Source of the DNA: Pseudomonas sp. MAG733B
GTDB lineage: Bacteria; Pseudomonadota; Gammaproteobacteria; Pseudomonadales; Pseudomonadaceae
NCBI RefSeq assembly: GCF_036884845.1
Contig: NZ_CP145732.1
Span: 2,728,001 to 2,792,000, forward strand
Length of the DNA stretch: 64,000 bases
Direction of reading: 5' to 3'
The notes under the pieces are model-generated. The model did no database searches. It was not told the origin of the DNA and worked only from the letters and a program-made list of their open reading frames with translations. Below are positions 25,852 through 33,201 of the stretch, in pieces; the stretch's first letter is position 1, and each line of letters starts with the position of its first letter. The translations under genes and the position numbers were made by a program.

Positions 25852-26226
25852 TTATTGCGGGGTTTCAATTTCGTCTTCAGGCTCTGGCGGATCGTCGGTG
25901 AGCGACTTCATGCCGGCTTCCTTGATGAGTCGCGACACCTTTTCGGTAATGACAAAAGGTGTCGTGACACATTGCAGCATCTTGGCCTGGGTTTCGAAGT
26001 CGGCGGCGATCAGGTTCATCAGCAACCGCTGGTGAATGTCCTGCTGGTTGTTGATGCCGTGGGACTTCATCACTCGCTGCAAGTCAGGCTTGAACACCCC
26101 GGCCACTTCGATCTGAAATTTCCCAATGCCGAGTGCGGCATCCTTCAACGCTGATTTCTCGCGCTTCCGTCGCTGCTTGAGTGCTTCCGCCGTCGGCTCC
26201 TGCTCCAGCTCCAATTCCTCGGCCAT
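25852..26226 (-). CDS. Phage protein of unknown function
   Basis: 124 residues from the ATG at 26226. A basic coiled segment (LKQRRKREKSALKDAA) is followed by a helical domain and an acidic tail (DDPPEPEDEIET). It might bind nucleic acid, but no family is recognised. It is convergent with the AT-rich gene at 25414-25818. Confidence 0.65.
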   Translation of the reverse strand: MAEELELEQEPTAEALKQRRKREKSALKDAALGIGKFQIEVAGVFKPDLQRVMKSHGINNQQDIHQRLLMNLIAADFETQAKMLQCVTTPFVITEKVSRLIKEAGMKSLTDDPPEPEDEIETPQ

Positions 26227-26307
26227 GGCCTGCCTCTTCAATTCCGTGGGCCGGTAGATCCAGCCATGTCTGTCGTCGGCGCTGGCGCACCTGGTTGCTG
26301 ATGCGCT

Positions 26308-26622
26308 TCATTTGGGCGAGGCGAACTTAAAGCCGTTCTCTTTGGCTATCAGCTCGATGCGCTTTTGCCGGATGCGGGTTTGAGTTGCTGCTGCGCTGGA
26401 GGTGATGCCGGTCGCTGCCAAGGCCTTGAGCATGGGAGCGAGCTTGGTGCGCTCATTACGTAGGCGTTCGCTGTGGCCGCTGGCGCCGGAAAGGCTTACC
26501 TCACCGCTGACGCCTGCTTCGATTTCCTGCACGGTGCGGCCGGCGCCGAAGAACTGGTCCAGCTGCTGGCTCAGGGTCGCGATGATTGAATCCCGCGGGT
26601 TGGGCATTGGTACGCCGATCAT
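26308..26622 (-). CDS. Phage protein of unknown function
   Basis: 104 residues, helical, with no membrane segment. The second Met (MPNPRDSIIATL) may be the true start. The start overlaps the stop of the previous gene (ATGA). Confidence 0.6.
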   Translation of the reverse strand: MIGVPMPNPRDSIIATLSQQLDQFFGAGRTVQEIEAGVSGEVSLSGASGHSERLRNERTKLAPMLKALAATGITSSAAATQTRIRQKRIELIAKENGFKFASPK

Positions 26623-26900
26623 TTCAGTTCACCTGACAGTGAGACCTTGATGCCGTCGGCGCGCGCTTCGAGTACCTGGGCGAAGTTGATGGCATCTTTC
26701 CACGTCCAGCGGAAGCCCTTCACCTTGCCGGTGGAGCGCTCGACGATATGGAAGGCGTTGCCCTTCGATTGAACCTGGTAGCGAATCTCGGGCACGGGCT
26801 GATCCTTGCCGATCATGGCGTAGAGCTCAGTGGTTGCGATGCTTGCCCGCACACGGAGGGCGGCAAGTCCGGCATTGCGTTGTTGCATTGATGGGTGCAT
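26619..26900 (-). CDS. Phage protein of unknown function
   Basis: 93 residues. The C-terminal half (FHIVERSTGKVKGFRWTWKD) looks like a small alpha/beta fold that might touch nucleic acid. It is coupled to the next gene by ATGA. Family not recognised. Confidence 0.6.
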   Translation of the reverse strand: MHPSMQQRNAGLAALRVRASIATTELYAMIGKDQPVPEIRYQVQSKGNAFHIVERSTGKVKGFRWTWKDAINFAQVLEARADGIKVSLSGELK

Positions 26901-26921
26901 GACGACCTCCAGTGTTTGGGG

Positions 26922-27113
26922 TTAGGCGGTTGCTATGACCGCTTCACGAAAGCGCGATGGGCTCCAATCGCACGATTCATCAGCAGGGATGTGGCCGAAC
27001 ATCAGCGTGCAGCGACGGCAATGCACGCAATCGCCGCAGGTCTTGCCCTCGGGCAGGTTCATCTGATCAGCGTTGTCTGCCGACCGTGGATATGGCGCTC
27101 GTTGCTCGCTCAT
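26922..27113 (-). CDS. Small Cys-rich phage protein
   Basis: 63 residues with four close cysteines (CGDCVHCRRC) plus CDW further on, a likely zinc knuckle. AAAGGAGAC lies ahead of the ATG. It is the first gene after the long non-coding stretch to its right. Confidence 0.7.
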   Translation of the reverse strand: MSEQRAPYPRSADNADQMNLPEGKTCGDCVHCRRCTLMFGHIPADESCDWSPSRFREAVIATA

Positions 27114-27684
27114 GAATGTCTCCTTTGATTTGGTTCACCTGTATTCGTCAGCACTCGGTCCGCCTGCTGGTTGCCGTTGGGCGCAGGGGAGAGTGCTGAC
27201 GGATAAAGGCAGGCGAAAAAAAGCCCGAGATCACCCGGGCTTTTGTTTGCGTCAAGTAGACCTCCCTACGTAACGCGATGTGCCGCCATGAGGGCGGGCT
27301 TCGGTTGGGCTGTTACATGGCTGCCAATCCTCCGTCTGTTCGCTCACTGGGTTGGCAGTGGCCACCGTTTCTCAATGGTTGTTGCAGATGGCAGGCTAGG
27401 CGAACCGTTCCTGCTCCCGGCGTTATCACCTCGTCGCGCTTTCAGCTCTACAGCCGCGATCAGGTATCCGGGGACGGATGGGCAATTCCCGCGCTCGGCG
27501 GTTCATCTGCGATGCAGGTGGCCGGTATAAGCCGGAGATTCGTCCGCATCGGGGTGGACGCTGAAGCACTCCGCTTTGCAATCACGGCGCTTGCATTGTC
27601 ACAACGTCCACTCCGATGCGGCCTGGTGCTGGGGAGTACCAGGTGCTCGGGCAGTTAACGTCAGGCTGACGTGGCGCTGGTTGT
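27114..27684. other. 570-bp non-coding, hairpin-rich stretch in the left arm
   Basis: No reading frame here has a plausible start or protein-like composition. Besides the terminator, I see a long inverted repeat (27544-27560 / 27605-27621, 16 of 17 bases paired) with a nested TTGCA stem, ACGTCA/TGACGT, CCTGGT/ACCAGG and TGCCAA/TTGGCA pairs. It may hold a structured RNA in the leftward transcript. Confidence 0.5.
27221..27245. terminator. Hairpin terminator, both strands
   Basis: AAGCCCG/CGGGCTT with an eight-base loop, T-rich after it on either strand (TTTTGTTT and TTTTTTTCG). For the leftward operon it lies about 110 bases before the next gene and could act as an attenuator that an antiterminator must pass. 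Confidence 0.65.
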
Positions 27685-27984
27685 TCAGTCGTACGGCAAT
27701 TCAACGGCTTCGCTACCGCTCTCCATTACGCCGAGCGCAGCCTGGTCAAACGCGAGATGGATCGATGTGGCGCCTTGCTCGTCGTCCCGTTCAAGCTCTC
27801 CCACGAGCTCCTTGAGGAACTGCGCTCGGTCGAGAATCTTGCAGGGTTCGCCGTCTTCGTTCTTGGCAGGCCAGGTGTCTGCCATCTCCGTGATGTTGCA
27901 GAGGCAGTCGACACCGATTCGGATCACCAGGTGATCACCCTCAATGCCAATGGAAAGTGCTTCTTGAGCGGGTTCTACGTTCAT
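27685..27984 (-). CDS. Phage protein of unknown function
   Basis: 99 residues from the ATG at 27984, preceded by GAGGATC. A soluble, acidic alpha/beta protein (LSIGIEGDHLVIRIGVDCLC). Frames like this are common next to early regulators in Pseudomonas phages; role unknown. Confidence 0.65.
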   Translation of the reverse strand: MNVEPAQEALSIGIEGDHLVIRIGVDCLCNITEMADTWPAKNEDGEPCKILDRAQFLKELVGELERDDEQGATSIHLAFDQAALGVMESGSEAVELPYD

Positions 27985-28047
27985 GGCTGATCCTCGGTTG
28001 TCATCCCGCTGCACCCTGTTGCCAAAGTGCAGAAGTGATGCTGTCCT

Positions 28048-28245
28048 TTACCCGCGATAGCGGTCTTTCAGGATGCGAACCCGGTCTTCGTCGAACCACT
28101 CGGGTTGAAGCAGCACGTTGTTTTTCAGCGCGCAAGGAGGCTGCAGGCGGTATTGATCTGGCCCATTAAGCTGCTGGGCACGCGCGGTGATGACGCCGTA
28201 GAAGCCGGTAATCGTGTCCTCCGCTTTCTGTCCGAGCTCGATCAT
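28048..28245 (-). CDS. Small phage protein of unknown function
   Basis: 65 residues, with AAGGAAAAATC before the ATG. A KAEDTITGFYGVITARAQQL start suggests a small beta-barrel fold of the SH3 type. Not otherwise recognised. Confidence 0.65.
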   Translation of the reverse strand: MIELGQKAEDTITGFYGVITARAQQLNGPDQYRLQPPCALKNNVLLQPEWFDEDRVRILKDRYRG

Positions 28246-28266
28246 GATTTTTCCTTGGGGTGTGGG

Positions 28267-28659
28267 TTAGGCGGCGCGCTCGAGCGTTTCGGCGCGACGT
28301 GTAATGCGGATCTGGGCGATTCGAACTGAAGGCGGCCGGCGATCGCGGCGAGCTGGTTCGACTGACTGGATGTTGGTGATGGCGTTCATGGTCATCAGCG
28401 TGGCCAGGACGAAGCACATCGGCGAGATGATCTGGCGGCGCATTGCTTCGGCGACCAGAGCGGCGCGGCGGGTGACGCCGAGCTTGAACATTGCGTTGGT
28501 GAGGCGCTTGGCGACGGTGGCCGGTGATATGCCGGCTTCCCGTGCGATTTCCTTGGCGGTAAGCCCAAGGGCAACCCACAGAAGGAACTGAAGCTCTCTC
28601 GGCGCGAGGCCGCGACCCAGGTGACCCTTCCATGCGCCATTTACGATTTGTGATTCCAT
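28267..28659 (-). CDS. LuxR-type helix-turn-helix regulator with a membrane segment
   Basis: 130 residues. The LuxR-family DNA-binding domain (about 18-80) has LAPRELQFLLWVALGLTAKE and the recognition helix ISPATVAKRLTNAMFKLGV. A hydrophobic stretch (SPMCFVLATLMTMNA) follows and the tail is basic. The ATG at 28659 with GGGAGTC upstream is preferred to a longer frame. It is the first gene of the leftward early operon, where lambda has N, and may act as an early regulator. Confidence 0.75.
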   Translation of the reverse strand: MESQIVNGAWKGHLGRGLAPRELQFLLWVALGLTAKEIAREAGISPATVAKRLTNAMFKLGVTRRAALVAEAMRRQIISPMCFVLATLMTMNAITNIQSVEPARRDRRPPSVRIAQIRITRRAETLERAA

Positions 28660-28912
28660 CGCGTTGACTCCCGGTTGTTTTCCCAATGCACCCGGCCAAC
28701 CAGGTGCATCAGTGAAAAATTCCGTGTCCCTTCGGCGCTGCTGGCGCGGTACGGGCTCAATCAAGTTGTTCGTCCGGCCGCGACTCAGTCCGCCGGATAA
28801 CTGTTTGCGGTGCTTTACGCTGCACACCTGGGTCAGTTGCCAACCCTCTGAACCGTTGAGGCCGGTTCATCGCTGCCTTCCATCTGGCCGGTTGTTATCC
28901 GGCGATGGGCAA
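28660..28912 (-). other. 253-bp leader of the leftward early operon
   Basis: No gene is seen. On the minus strand the leader folds into hairpins, the clearest being ATGCACC/GGTGCAT (28701-28725 region) just before the ribosome site of the LuxR-type gene. The length and place suit an antitermination or attenuation site. Confidence 0.45.
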
Positions 28913-28955
28913 AATATAGGGCAGCCTTTATTTTGAGTCAACAGGTATGCCTTTA
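28913..28955 (-). promoter_or_regulatory. Early leftward promoter (pL-like) with two CI/Cro operators
   Basis: On the minus strand TTGACT (28936-28941) and TATATT (28913-28918) are spaced by 17 bases. Operator-like sites ATAGGGCAGCCTTTA (28916-28930) and ACAGGTATGCCTTTA (28941-28955) overlap the -10/spacer and -35 and match those between repressor and cro. CI binding would shut off the left arm. Confidence 0.8.
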
Positions 28956-29019
28956 TTTTTTTAATGAGACGAAAAAAATCCCGCACAAGGCGGGATCTGT
29001 TCAGCCAGTAAGCAGAAAA

Positions 29020-29754
29020 TTACCAGAGGGCGGAGGACCAGAAGACCCGACCCAGCACTGCAATTTCCTTCTGAAGCATTTCTTGAGGCGTGTACTCTTC
29101 ATCGGGATGTTCATCACGATTGAAGCTGCGCATCCGAATCCCGCCACCAGGCAACCGGTAAAGGGTTTTTACCCGGAGCTGTCCGCCGTGGTCCAGCGCG
29201 TACATTTTCCCATCGGTGATAGTGGTAGTGCCACGGTCTACACCAACTGTGCTTCCATCAGGCAAAACCGGTTCCATGCTGTTCCCAGAAACCGTAACGC
29301 ATACTGCTTCTGAAGGCTGAACGCCTTGGCGGCGCAAAGTCACCTTTCCAAAACGCAGCTTCTGTTTGTGGGACTGTTGGACGGCCGTGATCCCTGCGCC
29401 TGCAGACAATTCGACTTCCTTGAGAAACGGCACATAGACCTCGTCATCATCCAGCGGTGTGTCATCGTCCCATACATCTATGGGGCCGAGAAGCACCGCG
29501 TTTGATTCGACATTCGCGTATCCGTTTTCGGTATTCGTTGAGGGTTTCCCCTCAGGTGATCCCGTTCCCTCGGATAACCAAACAGGATCGACACCGCATA
29601 TCTGAGCCAACTTAATTAAATGCCCAGACGTCCTGGTAAGCCCGCGTTCAATTTCTGAAACGGACGCCTGCTTTATACCTGCGCGCTCCGCTAACTCGAC
29701 CTGAGTAAGGCCAGCGTTCTTGCGTGCGCGTTTCAATCTGTCTTTGAGTTCCAT
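29020..29754 (-). CDS. CI-like phage repressor (XRE helix-turn-helix, S24 peptidase domain)
   Basis: 244 residues. The N-terminal XRE domain (about 3-58, TQVELAERAGIKQASVSEIE) binds operators. The C-terminal LexA/CI-type domain has Ser 159 (SGNSMEP) and Lys 196 (RVKTLY), with a probable Ala-Gly cleavage site near 118-121 (LSAGAG), so it should self-cleave with RecA in DNA damage. The ATG at 29754 lies only a few bases from the predicted transcription start, so the mRNA may be leaderless. Confidence 0.93.
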   Translation of the reverse strand: MELKDRLKRARKNAGLTQVELAERAGIKQASVSEIERGLTRTSGHLIKLAQICGVDPVWLSEGTGSPEGKPSTNTENGYANVESNAVLLGPIDVWDDDTPLDDDEVYVPFLKEVELSAGAGITAVQQSHKQKLRFGKVTLRRQGVQPSEAVCVTVSGNSMEPVLPDGSTVGVDRGTTTITDGKMYALDHGGQLRVKTLYRLPGGGIRMRSFNRDEHPDEEYTPQEMLQKEIAVLGRVFWSSALW

Positions 29755-29763
29755 ACCCGCCAA

Positions 29764-29828
29764 TTTATAGGCCAGCCTTTAGAGTTGCAAAAAGGTATCC
29801 CTTTCCATAACATAAAGGCATCCCTTTA
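29764..29828. promoter_or_regulatory. Repressor/cro control region with three operators
   Basis: Sites at 29767-29781, 29791-29805 and 29814-29828 share the form AAAGGCATCCCTTTA at 23- to 24-base spacing. Rightward promoter: TTGCAA (29785-29790), 17 bases, TAACAT (29808-29813). Leftward repressor promoter: TTTGCA, 16 bases, TATAAA (29764-29769 as its complement). The middle site blocks the rightward promoter; the first covers the repressor promoter. Confidence 0.8.
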
Positions 29829-29844
29829 TATGGGCGGAGATTTG

Positions 29845-30054
29845 ATGAACAAACATTTCAAAAAGCTCGTGGCTTATTTCGGTTCCCAAGCCGCGACTGC
29901 TACCGCCCTGAAAGTAAAGCAAGGGTCGGTGAGCGGTTGGGTTCGAGGACTTCATGGCTGTTCGGCTGAAGTCGCGCTGCGGGCAGAGATCGTAACTGGT
30001 GGAAAAATCCTTGCCCGCGATTTGCGCCCGAGTCTTCCGGATCAAGCGGCCTGA
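29845..30054 (+). CDS. Cro-like protein (YdaS-type helix-turn-helix)
   Basis: 69 residues from the ATG at 29845 after GGCGGAGA. One compact helix-turn-helix domain (GSQAATATALKVKQGSVSGW) of the Cro/YdaS group fills the protein. It is divergent from the repressor and first in the rightward operon, the position of Cro, and should turn down repressor synthesis during lytic growth. Confidence 0.85.
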   Translation: MNKHFKKLVAYFGSQAATATALKVKQGSVSGWVRGLHGCSAEVALRAEIVTGGKILARDLRPSLPDQAA

Positions 30055-30146
30055 TCCTTGAGCTGATTATCCAGGCTCTGAAGGGGAAGGGCATTACTCC
30101 GGGTTTAGCTGTTGATTCATCCAGTACCTAAATGACAGGCACAAAA

Positions 30147-30171
30147 AAGCCGGTGGCTAGACCGGCTTCTT
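30147..30171 (+). terminator. Terminator-like hairpin after cro
   Basis: A perfect 8-bp stem AAGCCGGT/ACCGGCTT with a six-base loop, but only CTTCTTC after it, so it is weak. It lies between cro and the antirepressor gene, like lambda tR1. Confidence 0.55.
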
Positions 30172-30198
30172 CACAACGCAAACACTTGAGGGGCCATT

Positions 30199-30942
30199 AT
30201 GAACACGATCGTCACCCCCGGCAATACCCGCCATGTCGCGACACTTTTCGGCCAATCGCAAAACGTGTCGCGCAGCACCATGTCTTCTCGCGAAGTTGCA
30301 GAACTGACGGGCAAATCGCACGACAACGTTTTGCGTGATGCCCGCGGCTTGCTCGCATCGGGTGTCCTCAAATCTGAGGAGACCACCTACCGGCACCCAC
30401 AGAACGGTCAGCTCTATCCGGAATTCATTTTGGATCAGCGCGACTGCCTGGTTCTTGTTTCCGGCTACAACGCAAAAATCCGGGCAAAGATCATCGACCG
30501 TTGGCAAGAGCTGGAATCCCGCGTTGTTGGCCAGCTGCAAATCCCGGCCAGCTTTGCCGAAGCTCTTCGGCTCGCAGCAGATCAGGCCGAGCAGAATCTT
30601 CAGCTCCAACAAGTCATCGCGAAGCAGGCCCCGAAGGTTGAAGCGCTTCATCGCCTCGCGAAAACCCACGGCGACGTCTGCATCACCACTGCCGCCCAAA
30701 TTCTCGGCATCCGTCCAACGAACCTGTTCGCCTGGCTCAATCAAAACCGCTGGATTCACCGCCGCACCGCCCATTCAAGCTGGGTGGCCTATCAGCCACG
30801 CCTGAACAATGGCTGGCTGAAGCACAAGCTGGTCAAGGTCGGTGGCGGGGAAGGGCAGGACATCAAGGTTGTTGAGCAAGTAATGGTTACCCGCTCGGGC
30901 ATCGTCACGCTCGCCGAACAAATTCAAGGAATCACGCTGTGA
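30199..30942 (+). CDS. Rha-family phage regulator with KilA-C/antirepressor C-terminus
   Basis: 247 residues. The N-terminal pRha domain (about 25-105, MSSREVAELTGKSHDNVLRD and YPEFILDQRDCLVLVSGYN) is followed by an antirepressor (ANT/KilAC) domain (about 130-240, ITTAAQILGIRPTNLFAWL). Such two-domain proteins act early after induction and can oppose the repressor. The stop overlaps the start of the O-like gene (GTGA). Confidence 0.88.
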   Translation: MNTIVTPGNTRHVATLFGQSQNVSRSTMSSREVAELTGKSHDNVLRDARGLLASGVLKSEETTYRHPQNGQLYPEFILDQRDCLVLVSGYNAKIRAKIIDRWQELESRVVGQLQIPASFAEALRLAADQAEQNLQLQQVIAKQAPKVEALHRLAKTHGDVCITTAAQILGIRPTNLFAWLNQNRWIHRRTAHSSWVAYQPRLNNGWLKHKLVKVGGGEGQDIKVVEQVMVTRSGIVTLAEQIQGITL

Positions 30943-31727
30943 GCGTTCAAGCAATGTCCTGGGCGCTCTCTTTGCCCACCGAGTCACTGAAAGACTCCAG
31001 CGCGCGTCACGTGCTGCTGTGCCTGGCCAACTATGCCGGCTCGAATGGTGCCGGCGCCTTTCCGTCTGCCTCTACCCTGGCTCAGGACACCGGCCTTTCC
31101 GAGCGCACCGTTCGCTACAAGCTGGACGATCTGGAGAAGTCCGGGCTGATCCAGAAAGGCAATCAGGCCATCGCGGCTGTGCACATTGATCGTCATGACC
31201 GCCGCCCAGTCGTTTACGACCTCCAACTATCGCGGGGTGCAAATCCTGCACCCCGTACAAAACGGGGTGCAGATGACGCAACGGGGTGCAACTCACAACA
31301 GAACGGGGTGCAGCCTGAGACAGAACGGGGTGCAGCGGCTGCACCCAATCCATCACTTAACCATCAGGTAACCGAAGAGCAGCTGCAGCGCGAGTTGGCT
31401 GACGAAATCGAGCAGCAAGAGCAGTTCGCCGCCGAATGCCCTGCGGCAAATCGACGCTTCGCCATGTTCGCCGCTTGGGTTCCACCGACCAAGGCTCTGT
31501 CGGATCAGATTTCCATCGCCGGACTGCCTGCCGACTGCGTTCCCGATGAAGCCATCCGCAAGTTCAAAGGCTTCCACTGCGCCAAGCCGAACACCCTGGA
31601 TTCCGCTGCCGGCTGGTGCTACCGCCTTGTGCAGTGGGTCAAGCGTGAGCGCGTTCAGGCCGCTGGGCGTGGGCAAGAACCCGACTTCAATGACACCAGC
31701 TGGGGCGATGACCTAGGAGGTCTGTGA
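30939..31727 (+). CDS. Replication initiator (lambda O-like helix-turn-helix, DnaT-like C-terminus)
   Basis: 262 residues starting with GTG. A winged helix-turn-helix (about 45-75, STLAQDTGLSERTVRYKLDD) should bind the origin. A low-complexity middle (about 98-135) is encoded by the iterons, and the C-terminal domain (about 160-235, FAMFAAWVPP to GWCYRLVQWVKRE) is the DnaT-like primosome domain. With the P-like gene next it would load the host helicase at the origin it contains. Confidence 0.85.
   Translation: MSVQAMSWALSLPTESLKDSSARHVLLCLANYAGSNGAGAFPSASTLAQDTGLSERTVRYKLDDLEKSGLIQKGNQAIAAVHIDRHDRRPVVYDLQLSRGANPAPRTKRGADDATGCNSQQNGVQPETERGAAAAPNPSLNHQVTEEQLQRELADEIEQQEQFAAECPAANRRFAMFAAWVPPTKALSDQISIAGLPADCVPDEAIRKFKGFHCAKPNTLDSAAGWCYRLVQWVKRERVQAAGRGQEPDFNDTSWGDDLGGL
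31232..31347 (+). other. Phage replication origin candidate: iterons inside the O-like gene
   Basis: AACGGGGTGCA occurs four times (starting 31261, 31280, 31302 and 31324), a fifth core CGGGGTGCA at 31233, and inverted TGCACCCCGT at 31248 and TGCACCC near 31340. Spacing is 19 to 22 bases, about two helix turns, and not a multiple of the codon, which argues for DNA rather than protein selection. Confidence 0.75.
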
Positions 31728-32383
31728 TGAAAACCGTTTCGAACGTGCTGCAATCCCTGTCCAACGTTCCGACTGCAGAGGTCGTGCCCCTCAAAGCGGA
31801 TTCGGGCACCGTGCAGGTGATCAATGCGTTGTTCCGTGAGCTGATGGCGATCTTCCCAGCGTGGAAGCAGGCCTGGCCCGACCAGGAAGCGATCAACGCG
31901 GCAAAGGCAACCTGGACCAAGGCCTTCATGGCAGAAAAAATCACGAAGATCGAGCAGATCCGCTTCGGCATCGAGCAGTGTCGGAAGGTTGGTTCTGACT
32001 TCGCGCCGAGCGTTGGTAAATTCATCACCTTGTGCCAGCCCACCCCAGAAATGCTTGGTATCCCCGAGCTCCACGCGGCCTTCCGTGAGGCTTGCCGCAA
32101 TGCCCACCCATCTATGGCCGGCCAGGCCACCTGGTCCCACGACGCGGTATGGCACACGGCGAAAGAGGCCGGGTTCGAGAACCTGAACCGTCTTGAAACG
32201 TCGCTGGCTAAGAAGCTGTTCGAGCGCAATTACGTGATCACAGTTCGCCGCTTGGTCGATGGGCTCCCTCTGCAAAAAATGCCCTTGGCGCTTCCAGCTC
32301 GAGCGGAAGAACGCCGTACCCCCGAAGTCGGGAACAAGGCCTTGGCCGAACTGCGCGCTCGCCGCGCCGGAGCTTCTCGATGA
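31727..32383 (+). CDS. Replication protein P-like (helicase loader)
   Basis: 218 residues. The segment INALFRELMAIFPAWKQAWP and the middle KAFMAEKITKIEQIRFGIEQ are typical of the phage P family, which brings the host DnaB helicase to the O-bound origin. TGATG overlap with the O-like gene gives coupling. The C-terminal tail is basic. Confidence 0.87.
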   Translation: MKTVSNVLQSLSNVPTAEVVPLKADSGTVQVINALFRELMAIFPAWKQAWPDQEAINAAKATWTKAFMAEKITKIEQIRFGIEQCRKVGSDFAPSVGKFITLCQPTPEMLGIPELHAAFREACRNAHPSMAGQATWSHDAVWHTAKEAGFENLNRLETSLAKKLFERNYVITVRRLVDGLPLQKMPLALPARAEERRTPEVGNKALAELRARRAGASR

Positions 32384-32568
32384 ACGACAAATTGAACCTG
32401 CTACTTGGCGACTTCGACAAGAAGCGTTTCGAGCTGGAAGAGCTAAAGCTCAACATCGAGATCCATCTTGAGTACGTTGAGCTGGGTTGCAAATTTACCC
32501 GCACCAAATTTCTCGCCCTTGTCGCACAGGGTTTTACCGAAGCTCAGGCACTGGAGTTGTGCAAATGA
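32380..32568 (+). CDS. Small phage protein of unknown function
   Basis: 62 residues, mainly one charged coiled helix (LGDFDKKRFELEELKLNIEI). Overlaps by four bases at both ends (ATGA) with its neighbours, so it belongs to the coupled nin-like gene chain. No known family. Confidence 0.65.
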   Translation: MNDKLNLLLGDFDKKRFELEELKLNIEIHLEYVELGCKFTRTKFLALVAQGFTEAQALELCK

Positions 32569-32786
32569 GCGCGCTCGAAAAACAAGTGTCTGGCGGCCAT
32601 TACAAGTCGCTGAAGATCCAGCCGATCGAGTACATCCACGCAAACGGAATCCCCTTCGCAGAAGGCAGCGTTATCAAGTACGTGACCCGCTGGCGGGAAA
32701 AGGGCGGTTTGGCCGATCTGGAAAAAGCGAAACACTTCCTTGAGTTGCTGATCGAGCTGGAGCAGCGGTCGAGGGATCCGGAATGA
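32565..32786 (+). CDS. DUF3310-type small phage protein
   Basis: 73 residues. The signature GGHYKSLKIQPIEYIHANGI and IKYVTRWREKGGLADLEKAK is that of DUF3310 proteins, found widely in phages next to nucleotide-metabolism or replication genes, with no proven activity. ATGA overlaps on both sides. Confidence 0.88.
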   Translation: MSALEKQVSGGHYKSLKIQPIEYIHANGIPFAEGSVIKYVTRWREKGGLADLEKAKHFLELLIELEQRSRDPE

Positions 32787-33085
32787 AGGTGACCTCGAAG
32801 AAGCTGCGCGCCTCGGCCAACGGCCAGGACTGCACCGTCCGCCTGCCGAGCGTCTGCAACTTCAACCCGGCCACGACCGTTCTCGCACACCTGCCGTGCG
32901 GGCAGAAGGGCATGGGCATGAAGGGCTTCGACACCGTGGCGGTTTACGCCTGCAGCGCCTGCCATGACGTCATCGATGGCCGCGCCGCCGGCGACGTTGA
33001 TTGGTCGGACATGCCGCGGGCCATCGCTGAAACACATGAGGCCCTGATCGGGGCCGGAATCCTGACCGTAAAGGGGGCTGCATGA
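32783..33085 (+). CDS. DUF1364-type protein (HNH-like fold)
   Basis: 100 residues. The pattern GQDCTVRLPSVCN, VLAHLP and YACSACHDVIDGR places two Cys pairs and His as in DUF1364 proteins of lambdoid nin regions, which resemble a degenerate HNH nuclease. Activity unproven. ATGA overlaps both neighbours. Confidence 0.87.
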   Translation: MKVTSKKLRASANGQDCTVRLPSVCNFNPATTVLAHLPCGQKGMGMKGFDTVAVYACSACHDVIDGRAAGDVDWSDMPRAIAETHEALIGAGILTVKGAA

Positions 33086-33201
33086 ACGACATTCTGATCC
33101 ACCTGTGGTTTTCCTTCCTGCTGATCACTTTCGGTGGTTGCGTCGAGGGCATTCGCCGCCTGTGTCGCCGGGAGCGCATCACACGGGGGGAGCGCAATTG
33201 A
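33082..33201 (+). CDS. Small membrane protein (39 residues)
   Basis: The ATG at 33082 overlaps the DUF1364 stop and its TGA overlaps the TTG start of the nuclease gene. A hydrophobic segment (ILIHLWFSFLLITFGG) is followed by an Arg-rich tail (RRLCRRERITRGER), so a single helix with the C-terminus inside the cell is expected. Function unknown. Confidence 0.65.
   Translation: MNDILIHLWFSFLLITFGGCVEGIRRLCRRERITRGERN

Noticed and set aside
26084..26311. A 75-codon minus-strand frame beginning with an ATGA overlap
   Set aside because: Most of it overlaps the better-supported gene at 25852-26226 and its composition turns Gly/Arg-rich and shadow-like. A short peptide in 26242-26311 cannot be ruled out.
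31232..31347. Repeated GGGGTGCA units as a CRISPR-like array
   Set aside because: The repeat is only 11 bases, spacing is about 20 bases and it lies within the O-like coding sequence; no cas genes are near. Iterons explain it.
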